Positions 9,294 through 18,163 of a stretch of DNA of 32,323 nt are shown here, piece by piece. The position numbers were made by a program, and so were the translations under genes. Location: contig CACONV010000009.1 of NCBI GenBank assembly GCA_902628605.1, positions 1 through 32,323 of the forward strand. Reading direction: 5' to 3'. This DNA comes from an uncultured Bacteroidota bacterium (GTDB taxonomy: Bacteria > Bacteroidota > Bacteroidia > Flavobacteriales > Flavobacteriaceae). Below the pieces are notes generated by a model. That model did not search any database and was not told the origin of the DNA. It was given only the letters and a program-made list of their open reading frames with translations. Position 1 is the stretch's first letter. Each line of letters starts with the position of its first letter.

Positions 9294-9368
9294 ATTATTT
9301 ATTTGATTTTAACATTATTTTAGTACTACAGTTTAGTAATTTACTAACTTTAAAAAGAAATATTAAAG

Positions 9369-10136
9369 ATGGCTAAACGTCCTCTTATTCTCGTTACAAA
9401 TGATGACGGTATAAATGCACCAGGTCTAAAGTATCTAGTAAACATTATGTCTATCATTGGTGATGTTGTAGTTGTAGCCCCTGATTCTCCAAAATCTGCA
9501 ACTAGTCATTCGATAACAATAAACTCTCCACTATATGCTTCTAGATGTTATATTCATACTAATGCTAAGTTGGAGTACCAACTATCAGGGACACCTGCTG
9601 ATTGTGTAAAATTTGGAGTTAATGAAATATTAGAAAAAAAACCGGATATATGTGTTTCAGGAATTAATCATGGCTCAAATTCTTCTGTGAATGTGCTTTA
9701 TTCTGGAACGGTAGGTGCAGCAATTGAAGCTGGCATTCAAGGTGTCCCAGCTATTGGTTTTTCAATTCTTGATTATAACTGGAATGCAAAATTTGGTCAC
9801 ATTGAAAAATTTATAAAATCCATTACTCATAGTGTTCTTAAAAACAGACTTCCTAGTGATATTGTGCTTAATGTAAACTTTCCAAAATTAAAAGTGAAAG
9901 GTGTAAAGGTTTGCAGGCAAGCGAACACTCATTGGGAAGAAAAATTCTGCAAAAGAGAGAATCCGATGGGAAAAGAATACTATTGGTTGACTGGTGATTT
10001 TATTAATAATGACAGGTCAAATGAAACAGATGAGTACGCTCTTAAAAAGGGTTACGCTTCAATTGTACCAATCAAATTTGACTTGACCGCAAAGGATTAC
10101 ATACATAAAATAAAAAACTGGGACTTTAATGATTAA
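9369..10136 (+). CDS. surE: 5'/3'-nucleotidase SurE
   Basis: SurE is a divalent-metal-dependent phosphatase acting on nucleoside monophosphates, linked to stationary-phase survival and stress. The 255 residues are typical. The N-terminal metal site is seen as ILVTNDDGINAPGL, with Asp12-Asp13, followed by APDSPKSATSHSIT containing the conserved Ser, SGTPADCVKFG, and SGINHGSNSS with the metal-binding Asn. The ATG at 9369 gives the standard MAKRPLILVTNDDG start. It heads a three-gene unit with a small membrane protein, overlapped by 8 nt, and lpxB. The 115-nt gap to the divergent protease holds the protease promoter; I see only a weak TAACTTTA box (9345-9352) on the surE side. Confidence 0.96.
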   Translation: MAKRPLILVTNDDGINAPGLKYLVNIMSIIGDVVVVAPDSPKSATSHSITINSPLYASRCYIHTNAKLEYQLSGTPADCVKFGVNEILEKKPDICVSGINHGSNSSVNVLYSGTVGAAIEAGIQGVPAIGFSILDYNWNAKFGHIEKFIKSITHSVLKNRLPSDIVLNVNFPKLKVKGVKVCRQANTHWEEKFCKRENPMGKEYYWLTGDFINNDRSNETDEYALKKGYASIVPIKFDLTAKDYIHKIKNWDFND

Positions 10137-10407
10137 AAAAAAACTAATGGGTTTTGCATTCGGAATAATTGCAACTTTAGCAGGAGTTGTTTTTTTTACA
10201 ATAATTTTTTCTCCTGGTTCAATTCCAAACAGCTTAAAATCTCTTTTTATGCAAAAAAAATTGGGTGCTTTAATTAGTGTTGGGTCTTTAATTAATATCC
10301 CTTTATTTTTTCTTTTATTAAAACTTAATAAAATAAATTATGCGCATGGATTGATATTATTTCTTCTACTTTTAGTTTTAATTATTGTTATTTTAAAAAT
10401 TGTATAA
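10129..10407 (+). CDS. Small conserved-looking membrane protein between surE and lpxB
   Basis: This 92-residue protein is of unknown function. Three hydrophobic segments are clear: about 7-28 (FAFGIIATLAGVVFFTIIF), about 46-64 (ALISVGSLINIPLFFLLL) and about 73-91 (LILFLLLLVLIIVILKI). They are joined by short Lys-rich loops, which suggests an integral inner-membrane protein. The start overlaps surE by 8 nt, and its TAA is directly followed, in the same frame, by the lpxB ATG. As I recall, a similar small protein sits between surE and lpxB in other Flavobacteriia, so a role linked to lipid A or envelope biogenesis is possible but only inferred. No catalytic motif is visible. Confidence 0.8.
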   Translation: MIKKKLMGFAFGIIATLAGVVFFTIIFSPGSIPNSLKSLFMQKKLGALISVGSLINIPLFFLLLKLNKINYAHGLILFLLLLVLIIVILKIV

Positions 10408-11502
10408 ATGAAATACTATATAATAGCCGGCGAAGCTTCAGGGGATTTACATGGTTCTAAAATTATGGAGAGTATAAAAAAACTTGACAATAAAGCGAAG
10501 TTTAGATTTTGGGGTGGAGAAAAAATGAAAGGAATCGGAGGTGAAATAGTTAAACACATAAATCAATTGTCCTTCATGGGGTTTTGGGAAGTTTTAAAAA
10601 ATATATTCACAATTTTTAAAAATATTAGTTTATGTAAGAGGGACATAAATACTTACCAACCAGATAAAATAGTTTATATAGATTATCCGGGTTTTAACAT
10701 GGTGATAGCCAAATGGGCTAAAAAAATTGGTTTTCAAAATCATTTTTATATTAGTCCACAAATATGGGCATGGAAGGAAAGCAGAATCAAAAAAATAAAA
10801 CGTGATATAGACTATCTTTATGTAATTTTACCTTTTGAAAAAGAATACTATAAAAAAAAACACAATCTAGATGTATATTATGTTGGTCACCCCCTAGTTG
10901 AAATCATAAATATAGAAAAAAAAAATACAGATTTATTCCCATTTACATTAACAAAACCCGTAATTGCTCTTTTACCTGGAAGTAGAAAACAAGAAATCAA
11001 AAAAATGATGCCTGTTTACAAATCTGTCGTAAATCATTTTTCTAACTATGAGTTTATAATTGCAGGTGTGTCGAATATAAATAAAGATTGGTATAATAAA
11101 TTCTTGAAGGAAGATAAAATTAAGATAGTATATGATAATACTTATAATCTTCTAAAAAGATCTACGGCTGCAATTGTTACTAGCGGGACAGCAACGCTTG
11201 AAACTGCTCTTTTTAATGTTCCACAAATTGTATGTTATAAAAGTAGTTTATTTTCATATTTAGTTGGAAAATTATTTATTAAACTAAAATTTATTTCCCT
11301 TGTAAATATTATCATGGACAAAGAAGTTGTTAAGGAGCTAATTCAAAAGGATTGTTCAAAGAGGAATATTGTTTACGAATTATCACAACTCTTAAAAAAC
11401 GAAAATATTTTGAGTGTTAAAAAAGAATATGAAATATTAAGAAATAAACTAGGAAAGGAAGAAACAAGTTTAAAAGTAGCAAAATTAATTACTAAAGTTT
11501 AG
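10408..11502 (+). CDS. lpxB: Lipid-A-disaccharide synthase (GT19)
   Basis: LpxB joins UDP-2,3-diacylglucosamine to lipid X to form the lipid A disaccharide at the inner face of the inner membrane. It has 364 residues, near the family norm. The N-terminal IIAGEASGDLHGS motif is diagnostic; others are SFMGFWEVL, VYIDYPGFN, YISPQIWAWKESR, YVGHPLVE and LLPGSRKQEI, with the donor-binding region TSGTATLETA further on. The ATG abuts the stop codon of the preceding gene in the same frame with no spacing. The gene ends 7 nt from the end of the convergent thioredoxin-like gene. Together with lptC in this window it shows an LPS-bearing outer membrane. Confidence 0.96.
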   Translation: MKYYIIAGEASGDLHGSKIMESIKKLDNKAKFRFWGGEKMKGIGGEIVKHINQLSFMGFWEVLKNIFTIFKNISLCKRDINTYQPDKIVYIDYPGFNMVIAKWAKKIGFQNHFYISPQIWAWKESRIKKIKRDIDYLYVILPFEKEYYKKKHNLDVYYVGHPLVEIINIEKKNTDLFPFTLTKPVIALLPGSRKQEIKKMMPVYKSVVNHFSNYEFIIAGVSNINKDWYNKFLKEDKIKIVYDNTYNLLKRSTAAIVTSGTATLETALFNVPQIVCYKSSLFSYLVGKLFIKLKFISLVNIIMDKEVVKELIQKDCSKRNIVYELSQLLKNENILSVKKEYEILRNKLGKEETSLKVAKLITKV

Positions 11503-11509
11503 AAAATAG

Positions 11510-12055
11510 TCATTGTCTAAATCTGTATACAAAGTTTTCAATATATTTTTCAATATCATCAGAGTCCTTAAAAATAGCATAGTCTCCTCTTTTTATCATT
11601 TTTAAATACGGTTCTATTTGTCTAACATTAAAATAACCAGTAAGGGGGATGATTGGGTCCCCTTCCTCACTAAAAAAAACAATTGTTGGATACCCTCTTA
11701 TTCCTAGAAACTTGGTGAAATCGTGTGTTGAATTTCTACCTTTCCTGTCTGGGTTGTAATTCGGATTAGAGAATTTTTTATCATAAAAAATTATTTCTTC
11801 ATTCCCTTCTGCATTAAACTTAACAGCATAAAAATTTTGAGAAATATAGCTAGAGACGTCTGGATTGCCAAAAGTTTTTTTGTCAAGTAATCTGCATGGA
11901 CCACACCATTTAGTGTAAACATCCATAATAATTTTTTTAGGCTTAATTTTTTGTTGTTTTAGAGCTTGATCCAGTGACATCCATCTAATCTGTTGACAGT
12001 AAGATATATTCAAAGCAAATAAAAATAAGAAAATAAAAGTTTTAATAATATCCAT
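11510..12055 (-). CDS. Exported thioredoxin-like protein
   Basis: This 181-residue protein has an N-terminal signal sequence (about 1-19) and a thioredoxin fold with the redox motif W50-C51-G-P-C54. Downstream is a cis-proline segment GYPTIVFFSEEGDP near 118-132, followed by a short C-terminal helical tail. It most likely acts in the periplasm as a thiol-disulfide oxidoreductase or reductase; the partner is unknown. An extension with several Asn/Asp/Lys residues (NPNYNPDRKGRNST) sits between the fold's strands. The start at 12055 overlaps the end of the transporter gene by 14 nt, so it is the last gene of a three-gene minus-strand unit. Cys20 sits near the cleavage site, but the context SYC is not a lipobox. 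Confidence 0.85.
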   Translation of the reverse strand: MDIIKTFIFLFLFALNISYCQQIRWMSLDQALKQQKIKPKKIIMDVYTKWCGPCRLLDKKTFGNPDVSSYISQNFYAVKFNAEGNEEIIFYDKKFSNPNYNPDRKGRNSTHDFTKFLGIRGYPTIVFFSEEGDPIIPLTGYFNVRQIEPYLKMIKRGDYAIFKDSDDIEKYIENFVYRFRQ

Positions 12056-13673
12056 GCATTCTTTTTATTAAGTTATTTCTAAATAAAAAAATTAGAAATC
12101 CAACCAATATTGGAACCACAGTAAAAATTAAAAAGAATCCGGTAAGACCTATATTTGAGGATATTTTATCAATGAAACTACCAGTAAAACCTCCTATAAG
12201 ATTTGCGAAAAAACTGGAAAGTAACCAAAATCCAAACATTAATCCAACAAGTCTAATAGGGGCAAGCTTACTAACATAAGATAGACCAACAGGGGAAACA
12301 CATAATTCGCCAAGTGTATGAAATAGATACGCAAATACCAACCAAAATATACTTACGCTTGCAGTTTGTGCACCATACGGGATTGACATTGATCCATAAG
12401 CTAGAAATCCAAAACCTAGACCAAGCAGGATTAACCCGATTGAAAATTTAACTGGTCCACTGGGATTCACTTTTGAAGCCCAAAGCATTGAAAAAATTGG
12501 TGCGAAAATAATAATAAATAATGAATTTAAAACCGAGAACCAAGAAGCAGGGATTTCTGTGTCTTTAACTTCTAAAACGTTTGATTCAAAAGGAACATAA
12601 TGTTCAAAAAAATCTAAATAACCAGTTAAAAAAATTGAAATAGATTTAGGAAGCAATCCTAACATAAATAAAATTATTGCCCAAATTATTACAAAACTAA
12701 TACCTAGAAATAAGCTAGATAAATAATATTCATGAAAGATACTTTGAAATAATTTTATTAAAACATATGTTATAACAACCATTGGAACAATTGTTATTAT
12801 GGTATTTACAATTTTAAATACTAGTGACGCTTCACCAGTTAAGTTTCTGTCAGTATAATCATTTGCAAAAATTGTCATTGAGCCTCCAGCTTGTTCAAAG
12901 GCCCACCAAAAAAAAATTGTAGCAGCTGAAAAAACTAAAATAACTATAATTCTATCTAACTCAATTGAGGTCATTGGAGAATTATTTTTTATTTTATCAT
13001 CCTCTTTAACTTTTTTTTCAGGTTTAAGTCCTATGGTACCAAAAATATTTTGGGCAAAATAAAACTGAAGCATGCCAAAAAACATAAAAATTCCAGCAAC
13101 TCCAAAACCCCAATGCCATCCAATATTTTCTCCCAAATAACCACACAACAAAATACCTAAAAAAGCTCCACAATTTATACCCATATAGAAAATGGTGTAC
13201 GCTCCATCTTTTCTAATATCTGCATCCTTATACAGTTGCCCAACTATTGATGAAATATTTGGTTTGAACAAACCATTCCCAATTATTAACAATACAATCC
13301 CAAGGAAGAAAAAAAAATTTTCAAAATATTCTAGAGCCATAGCTCCATGACCTATGGCCATAGTTAGTGCACCAATTACAGTTGCATTTCTATAACCTAA
13401 AAACTTGTCAGCAATGACTCCTCCAATAATAGGAGTAAAATAAGCTAAACCTGTGTACCAACCATAAAGTATCAGGGCATCTTCTCTTTCCCATCCCCAT
13501 CCGTCACTTAATAATGAAGATGTTAAAAAAAGGACTAATATTGCCCTCATCCCATAGTAACTAAACCTCTCCCACATTTCTGTAAAAAAAAGAACAAATA
13601 AGCCTGAAGGATGGTTAAAAATTGTTTTTTGATTTAAAAAAGAGCCATTAAATTGAAATTCAGTTTCCCTCAA
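12042..13673 (-). CDS. POT/PTR2-family proton-dependent oligopeptide transporter
   Basis: This inner-membrane symporter imports di- and tripeptides with protons. The 543 residues include about 14 hydrophobic helices. The family signature EMWERFSYYGMRAILVLFL (ExxERFxYYG) lies in helix 1, and GNGLFKPNISSIVGQLY and FYMGINCGAFLG follow in helices 4 and 5. The start is TTG at 13673: an in-frame TAA lies three codons upstream and the first internal ATG falls inside helix 1, so no ATG start is available. The gene begins 18 nt after the DPP-IV-type peptidase, which releases dipeptides, so the pair probably forms a peptide-scavenging unit. Confidence 0.93.
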   Translation of the reverse strand: MRETEFQFNGSFLNQKTIFNHPSGLFVLFFTEMWERFSYYGMRAILVLFLTSSLLSDGWGWEREDALILYGWYTGLAYFTPIIGGVIADKFLGYRNATVIGALTMAIGHGAMALEYFENFFFFLGIVLLIIGNGLFKPNISSIVGQLYKDADIRKDGAYTIFYMGINCGAFLGILLCGYLGENIGWHWGFGVAGIFMFFGMLQFYFAQNIFGTIGLKPEKKVKEDDKIKNNSPMTSIELDRIIVILVFSAATIFFWWAFEQAGGSMTIFANDYTDRNLTGEASLVFKIVNTIITIVPMVVITYVLIKLFQSIFHEYYLSSLFLGISFVIIWAIILFMLGLLPKSISIFLTGYLDFFEHYVPFESNVLEVKDTEIPASWFSVLNSLFIIIFAPIFSMLWASKVNPSGPVKFSIGLILLGLGFGFLAYGSMSIPYGAQTASVSIFWLVFAYLFHTLGELCVSPVGLSYVSKLAPIRLVGLMFGFWLLSSFFANLIGGFTGSFIDKISSNIGLTGFFLIFTVVPILVGFLIFLFRNNLIKRMHGYY

Positions 13674-13691
13674 ATAAATTAGATTTAATTA

Positions 13692-15845
13692 TCACAATTT
13701 GTCTTCTATAAAAGTAGTCATTTTATTATACAGGTGAATGGAAGAATTTCCACCATATATCCCATGGTTTTTGTCTGGATAGATCATCCATTCGAATTGT
13801 TTGTTGTTTTGAATTAACTCTTCGACCATACGCATAGTGTTTTGTAAATGCACATTGTCATCTGCAGAGCCATGAATTAGTAAATAATCTCCCTCAAGTA
13901 AATGGGCAAAATTAAGAGGAGAATTTAAATCATAACCTTCGGGATTATCTTTCGGTAGTCCCATAAATCTTTCAGTGTAAATTGTATCATAAAATCTCCA
14001 ATTAGTGACTGGTGCAACAGCAATTGCAAGTGAGAATATTTCATTGCCTTTCAGGATACAGTTTGTCGATATCAAACCTCCATAACTCCATCCCCAAATT
14101 CCTATTCTATTTTTATCAATGTAAGGAAATTTTGATAAATATTTTGCAAAAGATATTTGGTCTTCTGTCTCATATTTAGCAAGTTGCCCATAGGTTATTT
14201 TTTTAAACTTTTTACCTTTAAACCCTGTTCCTCTTCCGTCAAGACAGGCAACTACATAACCTTTTTGAGCTAGCATCTGGTGCCATAAGTCTCGATTACT
14301 ACTCCATCTATTTTCAACCTCTTGTGATCCAGGACCTGAATATTGGTAAATAAGCAAAGGGTATTTTTTTTGGGGATTGAAATTATTTGGTTTAATCATC
14401 CACATATTAAATTCCAGATTATTTATAGTTATTTTGGAAATATCTTTATAAGAAAGATTGAATGGACTTAGTTTTTCAAGAAGTTCTTTATTGTCCAAAA
14501 TCTTTCTTATTAATTTTCCATTTTTACTATCTCTAAGCGAATAAATTAAGGGCGTATCCTTATCCTCAAAAGTGTGAATAAAGTATTTATAGTTAGATGT
14601 AAATGATGCTCCATTAAAACCAACTTTCGGTGATATGGCTTTTTTATTTTTTCCGTTTATACCAATCCTATAAATCACTCTTTCAGTTGAATTATCCTCA
14701 CTTGAAGAATAATAAATAGTGGTATTATTGAAACCTAATAATTTTGCAACATCCCAATTCCCACTTGTGATTTGTTTTAAGCTTTTTCCATCATTTTGTA
14801 CTAAATAAATGTGATTAAAACCACTTCTGTCGCTTATCCAAAAGAAATTTTCATCGTCTAAAAGAAAAAGTTTTTCTTGTACATCTACATAAGTTTCATC
14901 TTTTTCTGAAAATATTTTTTTAATTTTTCCTGAACCTAGGTCGTATGTTGATAGAGTTAAAGTATTCTGTAATCTATTCAAAGATTGAATATATAGCTTA
15001 TTTGAAAAACTGCTGAATTTTAATCTTGGAATATAATAATAGTCATTTGTATTTATGCTTAAATCAACCGAATTAGTTTTTTCGCTTGCTAAATTATATA
15101 TTTTTAAATCTAAACTAGAATTTATTTCACCAGCCTTAGGGTATTTAAAATTATACTGAAAAGGATACAAATTGTTGCCGAAAATTTGCATTGAATACTG
15201 TGGAACATTTGTTTCATCAAAAACAATATAAGCAATATTATCGCTGTCCTTATTCCAATCGAAAGCTCGAACCATGCCAAACTCCTCTTCATAAACCCAA
15301 TCCGCTAAACCGTTAAGTAAGTTTTCACTTCCTGTAAAAGTAATTTGTTTTATTATATTAGTTTTTAAAAATTTGATAAATAAATTTCTGTTATAAATAA
15401 ATGCAACTTTTTCACCATCTGGTGAGAAAAAAGGTTCTTGAATTAAACCATTAAAAACATAACCTATATCATTATTTTGGATATCGTAAATATAATATTC
15501 TGCCAACTTAGACCTTCTGTAGAGAGGATATGAATTTGTTTCTAATATTATTTTTCTTTCATTGTTTGAAAAAGAATAATTTGTGAAAAAAGGTATCTTA
15601 GCGGAAGAAGATGAGTCTAAGATAACATCAATAATTTCTCCAGTTTCATAACTTCTTAACACAATTTTTGATTTCTTTTCACTGTTATTTATTTCAATAG
15701 TTGAATAGTAATTTTTTGATTTAAAATGATAGATTGATTTATAAATTTTTTGCTCAAATTCAAAATTCCATATGTCTTCGTTATTAAGAAAATTTTGTTG
15801 AGAGAAAATACTATTCAAAAAAAATAAAAAAATAAGATACCTCAA
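13692..15845 (-). CDS. Dipeptidyl-peptidase IV-type serine peptidase (S9B)
   Basis: This exported peptidase removes N-terminal dipeptides, typically X-Pro or X-Ala, in the periplasm. It has 717 residues: a signal peptide (RYLIFLFFLNSIFS), an eight-bladed beta-propeller domain (about 90-450) and an alpha/beta-hydrolase domain (about 480-717). The paired-glutamate substrate clamp is seen as YEEEF (185-189). The triad is Ser587 in GWSYGG, Asp662 or Asp663 in HGSADDNVH, and His694 in DKNHG. The start is TTG at 15845: an in-frame TAA lies at 15858-15860 with no ATG after it, AAAGGA precedes the TTG, and the signal peptide begins right there. The peptide transporter follows downstream. Confidence 0.93.
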   Translation of the reverse strand: MRYLIFLFFLNSIFSQQNFLNNEDIWNFEFEQKIYKSIYHFKSKNYYSTIEINNSEKKSKIVLRSYETGEIIDVILDSSSSAKIPFFTNYSFSNNERKIILETNSYPLYRRSKLAEYYIYDIQNNDIGYVFNGLIQEPFFSPDGEKVAFIYNRNLFIKFLKTNIIKQITFTGSENLLNGLADWVYEEEFGMVRAFDWNKDSDNIAYIVFDETNVPQYSMQIFGNNLYPFQYNFKYPKAGEINSSLDLKIYNLASEKTNSVDLSINTNDYYYIPRLKFSSFSNKLYIQSLNRLQNTLTLSTYDLGSGKIKKIFSEKDETYVDVQEKLFLLDDENFFWISDRSGFNHIYLVQNDGKSLKQITSGNWDVAKLLGFNNTTIYYSSSEDNSTERVIYRIGINGKNKKAISPKVGFNGASFTSNYKYFIHTFEDKDTPLIYSLRDSKNGKLIRKILDNKELLEKLSPFNLSYKDISKITINNLEFNMWMIKPNNFNPQKKYPLLIYQYSGPGSQEVENRWSSNRDLWHQMLAQKGYVVACLDGRGTGFKGKKFKKITYGQLAKYETEDQISFAKYLSKFPYIDKNRIGIWGWSYGGLISTNCILKGNEIFSLAIAVAPVTNWRFYDTIYTERFMGLPKDNPEGYDLNSPLNFAHLLEGDYLLIHGSADDNVHLQNTMRMVEELIQNNKQFEWMIYPDKNHGIYGGNSSIHLYNKMTTFIEDKL

Positions 15846-15869
15846 ATCCTTTAATGTTTATTTAGAGGT

Positions 15870-15899
15870 TAAAGTTAATTTCTTTTGCATAACATCCAA
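15870..15899 (-). promoter_or_regulatory. Candidate promoter for the DPP-IV-type peptidase gene
   Basis: On the minus strand TTG (15899-15897), a 19-nt spacer and TAACTTTA (15877-15870) match the Bacteroidota promoter at every fixed position except the last G of the -7 box. It lies 24 nt before the TTG start, in the 98-nt gap shared with the divergent HMG-CoA reductase gene, for which I find only a weak TATCTTTA (15920-15927). Confidence 0.35.
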
Positions 15900-15943
15900 A
15901 AAATGTTCTTCTAATATGGTATCTTTAACAAAAATCCAATGCT

Positions 15944-17254
15944 ATGAGCAATTTTGTGAATGGCTTCTCAAAAAAAAATAAGTTAGAAAAAATTGATTGG
16001 ATAATAAAAAACCATTTTCATAACAATAAAAAAGCCAAACATATTTTATTTAGTTATTTGAATAATGACGAATCAATTCAAAACCTTCATGACGAATTTA
16101 TTGAAAATACCATATCGAATTTTTATCTTCCTTTCGCAGTAGCACCAAATTTTTTAATTAACGGTAAATATTACACAATACCTATGGCAATTGAGGAAAG
16201 CAGTGTTGTGGCTGCAGTATCCAAGACGGCCAAATTTTGGGCAAACCTAGGGGGGTTTAAAACAAAAATTTTGGGTGTGGAAAAAGTTGGACAAATTCAT
16301 TTTTTTTACAACGGTTCATTTAAAAAACTTAAATCTTTTTTCAAAAAAATAACTAAAAATATAATTAAAGATTTAAAACCAATAACATCAAATATGGAAA
16401 AAAGGGGAGGCGGTATTTCAAGTCTTGAACTTGCTGATATGAGCCAAAAAATCAACTCTTATTATCAAATTTTCGTGAAATTTAACACCGTTGATTCAAT
16501 GGGTGCAAATTTCATAAACACTTGCCTAGAGAAAATAACTGAAATTTTTAAATTTTATATTGGAGAAAAAAAATTTTTAGATGACGGTAGTGAAAAAATT
16601 GATTTTGTGATGAGTATTTTATCAAATTATACTCCTAATTGTATTGCAAAAGCCAGTGTTGATTGTAAAGTCGAAGATTTAAAAGAAAATGATGAATTAA
16701 ACGATGAAAACTTTGTTGAAAATTTTATAAATGCTGTAAAAATTTCTAAAGTAGACACTTTCAGAGCAGTTACTCACAATAAGGGAATTATGAATGGAAT
16801 AGATTCAGTTGTAATTGCTACAGGTAATGATTTTAGATCTGTAGAAGCAGGTGTTCACGCTTATGCATCTAGGAGTGGAAATTATTCGGGTTTATCAGAT
16901 GCCTATATTAAAGATGATTACTTTTATTTTGATTTAACTATTCCCGTGTCAATTGGTACTGTCGGTGGATTAACTAAGCTTCACCCACTGGTGAATTGGG
17001 CACACAATTTACTTGGAAATCCTAGTGCTGCTGAACTAATGCAGATTATTGTAGCCACGGGTTTAGCACAAAACTTTGCTGCCATAAAATCATTAGTGAC
17101 TTCAGGAATTCAAAAGGGACATATGAAAATGCATTTACTAAATGTACTAAATCAGCTTGGGGCTAGTATAAAACAAAAAGAAGAAGCTATTGAATATTTT
17201 AAAAACAACTTGGTATCGTATAAAAATGTGAGAGAATTTCTTAATAAAAAGTAG
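15944..17254 (+). CDS. mvaA: Class II hydroxymethylglutaryl-CoA reductase
   Basis: The enzyme interconverts HMG-CoA and mevalonate using NAD(P)H. It has 436 residues and no membrane domain, so it is the soluble class II form often labelled degradative. Catalytic residues align with Pseudomonas mevalonii: Glu in PMAIEESSVV (84 or 85), Lys280 in HNKGIMNG, Asp296 in ATGNDFR and His393 in KGHMKMH on the mobile C-terminal flap. The cofactor-binding segment is DSMGANFINT (184-193). The next gene, 1 nt downstream, is a GHMP kinase. In Flavobacteriia such a reductase most plausibly works in the synthetic direction, feeding the mevalonate pathway to isoprenoids; that direction is inferred from lineage and context, not from the sequence. 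Confidence 0.95.
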   Translation: MSNFVNGFSKKNKLEKIDWIIKNHFHNNKKAKHILFSYLNNDESIQNLHDEFIENTISNFYLPFAVAPNFLINGKYYTIPMAIEESSVVAAVSKTAKFWANLGGFKTKILGVEKVGQIHFFYNGSFKKLKSFFKKITKNIIKDLKPITSNMEKRGGGISSLELADMSQKINSYYQIFVKFNTVDSMGANFINTCLEKITEIFKFYIGEKKFLDDGSEKIDFVMSILSNYTPNCIAKASVDCKVEDLKENDELNDENFVENFINAVKISKVDTFRAVTHNKGIMNGIDSVVIATGNDFRSVEAGVHAYASRSGNYSGLSDAYIKDDYFYFDLTIPVSIGTVGGLTKLHPLVNWAHNLLGNPSAAELMQIIVATGLAQNFAAIKSLVTSGIQKGHMKMHLLNVLNQLGASIKQKEEAIEYFKNNLVSYKNVREFLNKK

Positions 17255-17255
17255 A

Positions 17256-18155
17256 ATGGATTACTATAGTTGTGGGAAATTATTAATTACAGCTGAATAT
17301 CTTGTTTTAAAAGGGGCTAAAGGTTTAGCTATGCCTACAAAATATGGTCAAAAACTGTCAATTAAAAAAAATAGAAAACAATATATTGCTTGGGAAGCTT
17401 ATACTTGTGATAATGAAAAGTGGATTGATTGTAAATTTGACTTAAACTTTAAATTATTAAAATCTAAAAAGACTAAAACAGAATTCGTCTATTCGTTGTC
17501 AAAACTTTTAAAAAATATAAATGTATTGTCCCCAGGTTTTGCAGGGGAAGGATTGAATATTTCAACGAACTTAGAATTTAAGAGAAATTGGGGATTAGGA
17601 TCTTCTTCAACTCTTATAAATAACGTTTCCAATTGGCTTAATATAAATCCATATGAATTATTAAAAACAACTTACAATGGAAGTGGCTATGACATAGCAG
17701 TTGCAAACTCAAAAAAATCAATTTTTTTTCAAAAGAAAGGTGACGTTAATAAAATTACACCGGCAAGATTTTCTCCACCATTTAAGGATCATCTTTTTTT
17801 TATTCACCTTAATAAAAAAGTTAACAGCCAAAAAGAAGTGACTAAATTTTTGAATCAAAAAAATGAATATAAAGATGATATTTTAAAAATTAATTCATTG
17901 GGAGAGATGCTTGTTAAAGAAAAAAATCAAAAAATATTTAATGAAATGGTAAAAGAACATGAAGAAATAATCTCCAAAATCATTTCCAAAAAGCCAATAC
18001 AAAAAGTTATTTTTAAAGATTTTTGTGGTCAAATAAAAAGTTTAGGTTCTTGGGGAGGAGATTTTATACTTGCTTCTGGAGACACCGAAACACCAAATTA
18101 CTTCTCTGAAAAGGGGTATAATATTATAATACCATTTTCAGAGATGAAATTATGA
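17256..18155 (+). CDS. GYDIA-family GHMP kinase, mevalonate-pathway-associated
   Basis: This 299-residue protein belongs to the GHMP small-molecule kinase superfamily. Motif 1 is CGKLLITAEYLVLKGAKG near residues 6-23, the ATP-binding motif 2 is WGLGSSSTL near 109, and motif 3 is the glycine-rich SLGSWGGDFIL near 272. The SGYDIA stretch near 144 is the hallmark of the GYDIA family. Its 1-nt spacing from HMG-CoA reductase suggests action on mevalonate or phosphomevalonate, but the substrate of this family is not certain and the sequence cannot decide it. The gene ends 8 nt from the convergent PPIase gene, and the two stop codons form the arms of a palindrome. Confidence 0.88.
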   Translation: MDYYSCGKLLITAEYLVLKGAKGLAMPTKYGQKLSIKKNRKQYIAWEAYTCDNEKWIDCKFDLNFKLLKSKKTKTEFVYSLSKLLKNINVLSPGFAGEGLNISTNLEFKRNWGLGSSSTLINNVSNWLNINPYELLKTTYNGSGYDIAVANSKKSIFFQKKGDVNKITPARFSPPFKDHLFFIHLNKKVNSQKEVTKFLNQKNEYKDDILKINSLGEMLVKEKNQKIFNEMVKEHEEIISKIISKKPIQKVIFKDFCGQIKSLGSWGGDFILASGDTETPNYFSEKGYNIIIPFSEMKL

Positions 18156-18163
18156 TTTATAAA

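Noticed and set aside
11497..11518. A hairpin terminator between lpxB and the thioredoxin-like gene
   Set aside because: Only a 6-bp AT-rich stem (TTTAGA/TCTAAA) with a long loop and no T-run is present.
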